Assembly: GCA_047495785.1 (NCBI GenBank) | Contig: JBLDXI010000030.1 | Span: forward strand, 1-64,000 | Reading direction: 5' to 3' | DNA from: Lepidodermella squamata | Taxonomy: Eukaryota; Gastrotricha | Length of the DNA: 64,000 nt | In this document: piece after piece, positions 58,251 to 64,000 of the stretch | Position numbering within the stretch: position 1 is the first letter of the stretch | Layout: the number at the start of each line of letters is the position of its first letter | Program-made: the position numbers and the translations under genes | Notes under the pieces: model-generated | The model's database searches: none | The model's input: only the letters and a program-made list of their open reading frames with translations | What the model was told of the DNA's origin: nothing

Positions 58251-61032
58251 ATGGCTCAAAGCAAAATTAATTCATTTTTCGCAAAGTCAGCTGCCTCTCA
58301 GGGAAAAGAGGATCAAGGTAATAATTATCTTTCTCTCTTTTTTTAATCTTTATAATAGCTTTAGAACGTCCAAAATCCGTTGCAACCAGGAAGCGAGATG
58401 ATTCAAGTGAAGCTGGTCCTAGCCGTGCAATCTCCTCCATGTCTAACGTTGATCCTCGAGGTAATCCTGATCAATTACCTAACAACCATTTTTGATATGC
58501 ATATCTTTCTTAGATTCAGTATCGAAACGCTCTGGTTTCACCTCTAATAGGCCATCGCAAACCCCTGGTGAACTTAAAAAGTCTCGTCCTGTCGAGTCTT
58601 ACGATGTCGATGACGTTGCGTCGCTGCTGAGCTCGGAGTCAGTGTTCCTGAGCGACGAAGAACCAGCTGTTGACCCCTTACCACCGTCGAAAATAACGCG
58701 AAACAGCTTTGAAAGACGAACTCTGCTCAAAATGCGTGATGCAGCACGTAAAAGTTCTGACGAAACACATCCGCCCTGGAAAGAATCGCCTAAACAATTC
58801 CGTCAATGGGTTGAATCCGAAATTCTAGATCTAGATGGCGTAGGGACATACTGCAAAACCGGAAAGCTGTTTTGCTCATTATGTCAAATGGGTAATTTAA
58901 TTTTGATTTTTTTCAATCAATTTTGAATATCTGTTTTGAATTTAAGGTCATAAATTGCCTCGAGGTCTTCATTTTGTTAAGGAATGGACGACGGTTGGTA
59001 TCGAATGTGGCGTCAAGCGGCAAAAGGTGTGGGAAAAAATCTCGAATCATGTTGAGTCAGATGCTCATAAAGCTGCGTTTCAAGAGGCAGTGAAATCCGA
59101 GCGCCACACAATCAAGCAGCGATTCAACGAGGCTAATGAAAAGATCAACTCGCGACTACAGCGCAATGCGGTAGAAACTTTTCGTACTTTTCGAACAGTC
59201 TATTGGGAGGTAAAGGAGCGAATCGCCTTCGAAAAGCACGAAAGTTTAGTTTGCCTGCAACGTCTGAACGGCCTCGACATGGGAACACTCTTATTCTCTA
59301 AAGTCTCTTCTCATGACATCGCCATTCATATCAGCGACGAAATGAAATCGGAACTTTGTAATCACATTCTCAGGGAGAAGAGAGATATTTGTCTCATGGT
59401 CGACGAATCTACCACCAAGTCGAAGAAATCATCGCTGATCATTTACTTAAGAACGGTCGAAAATGACGTACCTTGCAACTGGTTTTTCGACCTCGTCGAG
59501 TTGGAGGGTATGGACGCGCTGACAATCTGCGACTCAATAATCAAATCTCTCAATGAAGCCGGTCTCAGTGATGAATTTCTCGAGGTTCACCTTATAGGAA
59601 TGGCAATGGATGGGGCGTCAGTCATGATGGGGGAAGTCAAAGGAGCAGGTATTTTCCACTTGTTCAACTTGTTTAAAACTAAATTAAAGTGAAATTAAAT
59701 TAAATTATTGAATTAAATTTAAATTGTTTAAATTGTTTAATTTCTGAAATTTTGATTTTTTTAAATGAATACAGCCAAACTTATGCAGCGCAAGTATCGA
59801 AGTCTTGTCTTCGTTATTCACTGTCTCGCTCATCGGTTGGAACTGGCTATCCGTGACGCTCTTCAAGGCAACCTCGCTGTCAAGATTTTCACTGATTTAG
59901 TGAATGACATTTATGCCTACTACTCACGCTCACCGAAGGCGTTGCGTGAACTGAAACTCATCGCCGACGATTTTGGCATCGTCATCAAAACGATGCAGCG
60001 TCTTCTGGATGTTCGCTGGGCGTATTCCAGTTTCCGTTCTCTCGACGCGCTGGCTAACAACATTCCAGCGATCTTCAAGCACCTAAGTGGGAAGATTCAA
60101 ACGGCGAAGTCGAAGAAGAAGAATGACAAGGTTGACCGCCTCAAGAAGATCGTGAACTCATTGACGGACTTCACCTTTCTCGCTCAGCTGGCGTTCATTC
60201 ATGATGCCTTACGAGAGATGACCTGGTTATCCCTGACCCTTCAGAGGTCCGAATCGTCGCCCCTGGACGTTTGGCCTCATATAAGGCGAACTATTGAGCA
60301 CCTCGACAACATGGGCGTGTCTGACGGTGTGAGCGTGTCAAATCTCATGAGCTCCTACGCCGAAAAACAGCTGAACGGCATTCCTCTTCGAAACTGCACT
60401 GATGCCGCCCTTGCAGCGTTTTCAGCAACAAAGTTGAAGCTATCCAGCAAGATGGCTGAAAGCCTGCGCGAACGTGTCTCGACATCGCAGAAATTTCTGG
60501 AAGCAGCTTCAGCCCTCGTCCCGCTTAACTGGCCGCCACGATCAAGTGTCAAGTTCCTCAAGTTCGGCGAGTTCGAAGTCGAAACTCTGGCAAATTCTTT
60601 TGGCCTTGATTGGTGGGCGGTGACGAAGGATCTACGCGATTGGAAAGAAGGTCGCGAACCCCTGCAATCGTCAGCGCTTGGTCAGCTCATGATAAAGTTG
60701 AAGACAGTCGCCGTCACTTCGTCTGACTGTGAGCGTGGATTTTCTGAAATGAACCGCACTCAATCAGACGATCGCAATAGGCTTTACGTTGTTACCATGT
60801 CCTGTAAGTTTCAATTTGATGATTCGTAAATACTGGAATTAAAAAACTCTGATTTATAGCTCTGATGTTCGTGTGTATTAATGGGCCTGCGATTCACAAC
60901 TTCGACCCAACTCAATTCGTGCGCTCATGGCTGCAGAAGGGTCGTCGCAGTGCCCGTGATCAAGCCCGTCTTCCGGCTCCAATCGACTCGCCGGTGGAGA
61001 AAATCAGGTCCACCATTTTTATACGAAAATAA
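58251..61032 (+). CDS. hAT-family transposase
   Basis: Six exons (58251-58317, 58359-58460, 58514-58891, 58947-59648, 59775-60803, 60860-61032) join in frame to 816 aa with no stop. N-terminal MAQSKINSFFAKS; a zinc-finger-like region (FCSLCQMG, CGVKRQKVWEKISNHVESDAH); the first catalytic region with LMVDESTTKSKKSS; the long helical insertion; a second acidic region DVRWAYSSFRSL; and the C-terminal dimerization block SDCERGFSEMNR, SLMFVCINGPAIHNFDP, FVRSWL. It resembles the KIAA1586/ZBED-like branch of hAT. All introns are short and canonical. Probably active or recently so. Confidence 0.92.
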
Positions 61033-61068
61033 TTGATAGAATTAGGATGAATTCAATCTCAAAATTAG

Positions 61069-61139
61069 CTTTGTCTCGTCCAATGGTAGGACGCTGCCCC
61101 TAAAAGGCGGAAATCTTGGTTCGATTCCAAGGACAAAGA
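61069..61139 (+). tRNA. tRNA-like gene inside the hAT element
   Basis: A 71-base cloverleaf fits: acceptor stem CTTTGTC with GACAAAG (seven pairs), D arm GTCC/GGAC, anticodon stem CTGCC/GGCGG, T arm CTTGG/CCAAG with loop TTCGATT. The B-box GGTTCGATTCC is a perfect match. The anticodon loop CCTAAAA has C, not T, at position 33; positions 34-36 would be TAA, odd for a tRNA without a long variable arm. Either a tRNA pseudogene or a tRNA-derived piece carried by the transposon. Confidence 0.6.
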
Positions 61140-61704
61140 ATGCTTTGAGAAATATAGGAAGAATGTGAATAGATGATGCGAGCGAACGCGTAGCGTTCGC
61201 GAGCGAAATTTTTTGACCAAAATACTCTATCCCCCCCTCAGGAAAATTCCTACTTTCTACGCTGGTGGTCATCCACAGAAATTTGATGTCCTGACCGCCG
61301 AGCAGGCACGGGCACTGGCCGTAGGTGCACAAATACCTAGACTGTTCGTCCGTACACTGCCGCTCTATGTTGTAGCCGTCCTTGCAGCGGCAGAATTTGT
61401 GCGAAAAACCGTGCATATCATCGCCATTCATCGCCGAGATACAGGCGACAAGGCCGAGTAACAGTAGACAAATTGATACTGATTTCTGCATAATTTTCGA
61501 GTCGAATGAGGAGGTCAAATGTTTTTGCAGCTTTTTTCAACACATTTTACCAAAGGGCAAATTTGTACAGACTCTTGAATTCCCAGAGGCGGAAATGCTC
61601 AAGCCTCCGCAATCAATAAAAATCACAGACGAATAAAGAAATAATTGTGACTTTTTTATTCTTGTGTCGACAAGTGAGTGACTGAGTGGCAAATCAATAA
61701 TAAA

Positions 61705-61980
61705 TCAAAATATGTTGCATTGGTAGCGCGAGTTGCTCGAGTAGAAGTGGTACTCGGCGAAGCAGTCGTTCATCCATAGACTTCGCGCCGTTTTGTGGCC
61801 GACCCGACACGCACATCGCCCGTGCCCGCATTCGTAGTAGTCGAACGCCGAATTGCGGCACTGAGCCTCGATGTTCAGCCCGTCTCGGCAGTTGCAAAAC
61901 TTGTGCCAAAACGCAGCCGCGGTTTGCACAGCAAGCATAGAAGTTAAACATATCAGAACGAACAAGCTCGTTTTAGCCAT
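61705..61980 (-). CDS. secreted eight-cysteine protein, family member 3
   Basis: Single exon, 91 aa. Signal peptide MAKTSLFVLICLTSMLAVQTAAA; mature KFCNCRDGLNIEAQC, YYECGHGRCAC, SLWMNDC and a final YQC. Cys spacing 1-9-9-4-1-14-14. Shares RDGLNIE with members 1 and 2. Probably expressed from its own promoter between 61981 and 62426. Confidence 0.87.
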   Translation of the reverse strand: MAKTSLFVLICLTSMLAVQTAAAFWHKFCNCRDGLNIEAQCRNSAFDYYECGHGRCACRVGHKTARSLWMNDCFAEYHFYSSNSRYQCNIF

Positions 61981-62426
61981 TCGTAATGTTGATGCTTTTT
62001 GATGAATGATTTTGAAAAATGAAAATACGCTAGGACGAAATCAGATCTGGTAATTATGACGTAGAGTAGGTAATTGGCCACGACGTAGCGTTGGCAATAG
62101 TGCTAGACCGGAATTTGGTCATGCGTGTATGCTACAATGAATTTATTTTTGTTGGTTGTAGTATAGTAATGTCGTCTCACGGGGCACGTAGGATTAGCCG
62201 CGCACTTTGACGCCCTCTTCATGCGTGTGAATTTCGCATGTCCGAAAACAGCGATCGATCACGCAATTGTTGCCCAGTGCCTGTTTATCAAGTGCGAATT
62301 GAGTGATCCAATGAGGCCACTTGTTTTCAAGAGTACGACTCGTTTCTCCTAATATTCAGTACAATATAACAATTCGATTACAATATCAGTGTTATTTATT
62401 ATGAAAATAAGCAATTCGAAACAGTT
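61981..62426. other. intergenic, no gene seen
   Basis: Probable promoter of the gene at 61705-61980 and 3' sequence of the next. Nothing else recognised. Confidence 0.5.
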
Positions 62427-62702
62427 TCAGCTCTCCTTGCACTTGAATCTAGATTTCCGCTTGCTATGGCATTCCGCAATCCACTGCGATATCGCTGAAT
62501 GGCTTTTGCTGAGTTGACACGGGCAGAAGCCTTGCGAGCATGGGTACGCGTCGAACGATGAACCCTGATGGCACATAATTTGCATAAATCGAATGTCCTT
62601 GCACGAGCACTTTTTCGCCTTGATTGTTATCCAACTTTGCGATGGCAGTAGTTGAATGAGAAGCAGCGTTATCAACATTAAAAAATCCGCCTTAAACTTC
62701 AT
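62427..62702 (-). CDS. secreted eight-cysteine protein, family member 4
   Basis: Single exon, 91 aa. Signal peptide MKFKADFLMLITLLLIQLLPSQS; mature KKCSCKDIRFMQIMC, YPCSQGFCPC, QWIAEC and a final FKC. Spacing 1-9-10-4-1-15-9. The most diverged member: DGxNIE is replaced by DIRFMQI, yet all eight Cys and the Trp before Cys7 are kept. Confidence 0.85.
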   Translation of the reverse strand: MKFKADFLMLITLLLIQLLPSQSWITIKAKKCSCKDIRFMQIMCHQGSSFDAYPCSQGFCPCQLSKSHSAISQWIAECHSKRKSRFKCKES

Positions 62703-63033
62703 AATTTGTTACTTATGAATAAAAACTACGTAGTTAGGACATAAGGTAAGCTCGAGAATAGCAAAAACGCCGGTAGTCGTGCGTGGACTGCCGGAACCTG
62801 GAGGATTATCTGCAGCTAACAATTCGCCGGAAGGCGGCTTAGAAAATTTAATAAGGCGACGATGCACTTTCTCGAAAAGCCTATAAACAAAATCGCAGTG
62901 TACGCGCAATAATTATTTTCCTTTAATTTTTAATTATTCGACAGCTATATCGGGAATTTGTTGTTGCGGTTTTCAACAATCGATATAGATCTCGTGTTGG
63001 TAAAACCTCCTTATTCATGCGAAGTTTATTTTC
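62703..63033. other. intergenic, no gene seen
   Basis: Upstream of the eight-cysteine gene and downstream of the channel; no exon recognised. Confidence 0.5.
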
Positions 63034-64000
63034 CTAATTTTTCATAAGAATGAATAGATACAAGTCAGCGACGCACAAAATCACAGAAAGAACGGTAAAC
63101 GTAACAAAATCAACAAGTCTCACGCGGGAAATCGAGAAAAGTTTACCAGGAAAAGCAGACTCTCTGAAAAACGGTCTCTTAGCAAGTTCGCAAGCTAACA
63201 AAGTATAGATTGTGATAAGAACAGCGGCACCGAGTTGAATAGACAGAAAAATAATGGCGTAAGGAATGTTGTTAGTTTTAGGCACAGATTCATTGATAGC
63301 AGCTTGAGACACTGAAAAGGCAAGTACAACAGTTACAAGAAAAACAGGTCTATCTGCAGATTCCGGGTCTAGGAATGCTCCCACTAGAAGTAGAATCGTA
63401 AGGCATATCGTTGGGTAAAACACGTTGACCAAGAACAGATGAGGCCGGCGTTTGAAGACGTAGGTGAAGATCACTCGGTCGTACCCTATATGAGGAGCAA
63501 CCGGGTAATAGATGGTAATATTTTCTCCTGTCATGCTTTCCAAGTTCCATACGGCAGAATCAGTGAGGAAGGGTGCGCTTTTCGCGTCTGCCGACAGGCC
63601 GTACGCCACTTTCGGATCTTTTTCCAATTTGAGACGGTAATTTGCTGTTTGATCATTGGCTTCAAATTGCACATTGCAAATTTGAGTGTCGAAAGGAAAT
63701 TTTTCCAGGCTGCGAGGGTACGAAAGCGTGAAAATACCCTTTAAGGAATAATAATCTTACTTGAGGGGGCAATAAGCGTGGAAAGGAGCGTTGATGTTGA
63801 GGCGGGTGAAGCCTTCGTAACGGAATTTAGACACCCTTCTATCCCCAATTAGCGCATCCACTGAAAGATCTTCAGCGCCATTAAGGAAAGTTATCGCTGG
63901 ATACCAAGTATCCGTGACTTGAACATTGAAAACCTTAACCTGGGCCCAATCGTCTGGATTCCAATGTACGCATGGATGAGTCCATTTCAGGCCTAAATTG
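63034..64000 (-). CDS. Cys-loop ligand-gated ion channel subunit, 5' end beyond window
   Basis: Exon 63034-63709 and part of exon 63761 onward, which runs off the window. Visible: KWTHPCVHWNPDDW, loop A DTWYPAITFLNG (no Asp), the Cys-loop CPLNLEKFPFDTQIC with 13 residues rebuilt across the intron, M1 LVNVFYPTICLTILLLVG, M2 with Asp -1', Leu 9' and Glu 20', M3, a 25-residue M3-M4 loop and M4. Resembles 28277-29471 in the M1 to M3 region (NVFYP, ADRPVF). Confidence 0.9.

Larger units (their letters stand above)
56125..61264 (+). mobile_element. autonomous hAT transposon, 5140 bp
   Basis: Ends CAGTGTAGAAAGTAGG and CCTACTTTCTACGCTG are inverted with one mismatch and start CAG, as in many hAT elements. 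Both sides are flanked by GTGGTCAT (56117-56124 and 61265-61272), the 8-bp target duplication typical of hAT. It contains a 172-bp tandem array, an intact transposase gene and a tRNA-like sequence. Near-perfect ends and intact coding suggest a recent insertion. Confidence 0.92.
56062..61491 (-). pseudogene. eight-cysteine protein gene interrupted by the hAT element, member 2
   Basis: The 5' part (61491 down to 61265) encodes signal peptide MQKSVSICLLLLGLVACIS and FCRCKDGYNIERQC, YLCTYGQCPC, FLWMTT; the family's last two Cys are missing there. They appear 5.1 kb away at 56062-56116, where the minus strand reads CQNDEWMGPPRYPC and a stop. The gap is exactly the hAT element plus one 8-bp target duplication, and the reading frame matches across it. 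The uninterrupted gene would have all eight Cys at family spacing. As it stands the frame reads on into transposon sequence. Confidence 0.85.

Overview
The window looks like animal DNA from a small, gene-dense invertebrate genome. Genes have short GT-AG introns (mostly about 45-65 nt), secreted and GPI-anchored proteins are common, and two receptor-type families are expanded in tandem. Nothing is bacterial or viral. I could not fix the phylum from sequence alone; a compact-genome protostome such as a nematode-like lineage is a guess.

Two families dominate and are interleaved along the whole window. The first is Cys-loop ligand-gated ion channels: nine genes at 2109-3334, 4247-5473, 28277-29471, 38976-40279, 46786-48011, 48624-49844, 50840-52109, 52304-53474 (frameshifted) and 63034 to the window end. 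The second is Ly6/uPAR (LU) three-finger proteins. About 17 loci encode a signal peptide, one LU domain and a GPI-type tail, with a single phase-1 intron after the signal exon. At 42609-43644 and 43864-45978 the exon phases argue for two-domain and three-domain (uPAR-like) proteins. Vertebrate and invertebrate Ly6 proteins are known partners of nicotinic-type channels, so the co-clustering may be functional; that is inference.

Region by region: 1-10400 holds Ly6 genes and two channels. 10490-10740 is a small inverted-repeat element. 10979-19150 is a composite mobile element with repeated TTGCGGACAGAC motifs at both ends. It carries a two-part transposase-like protein, a PB1-domain gene and a further protein. 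19798-27650 has scattered MITEs, Ly6 genes and a broken class C (GABA-B-like) receptor. 28277-36750 holds a channel, Ly6 genes and a 4.5-kb inverted-repeat element without coding capacity. 37493-54547 holds a zinc-finger coiled-coil gene, channels, Ly6 genes, a four-TM protein and a SABATH-like methyltransferase. 54771-62702 holds a family of four small secreted eight-cysteine proteins.

One of those four is split by a 5140-bp hAT transposon at 56125-61264. The transposon has an intact 816-aa transposase, an 8-bp target duplication, a 172-bp tandem array and a tRNA-like gene. The last kilobase contains the 3' part of a ninth channel.
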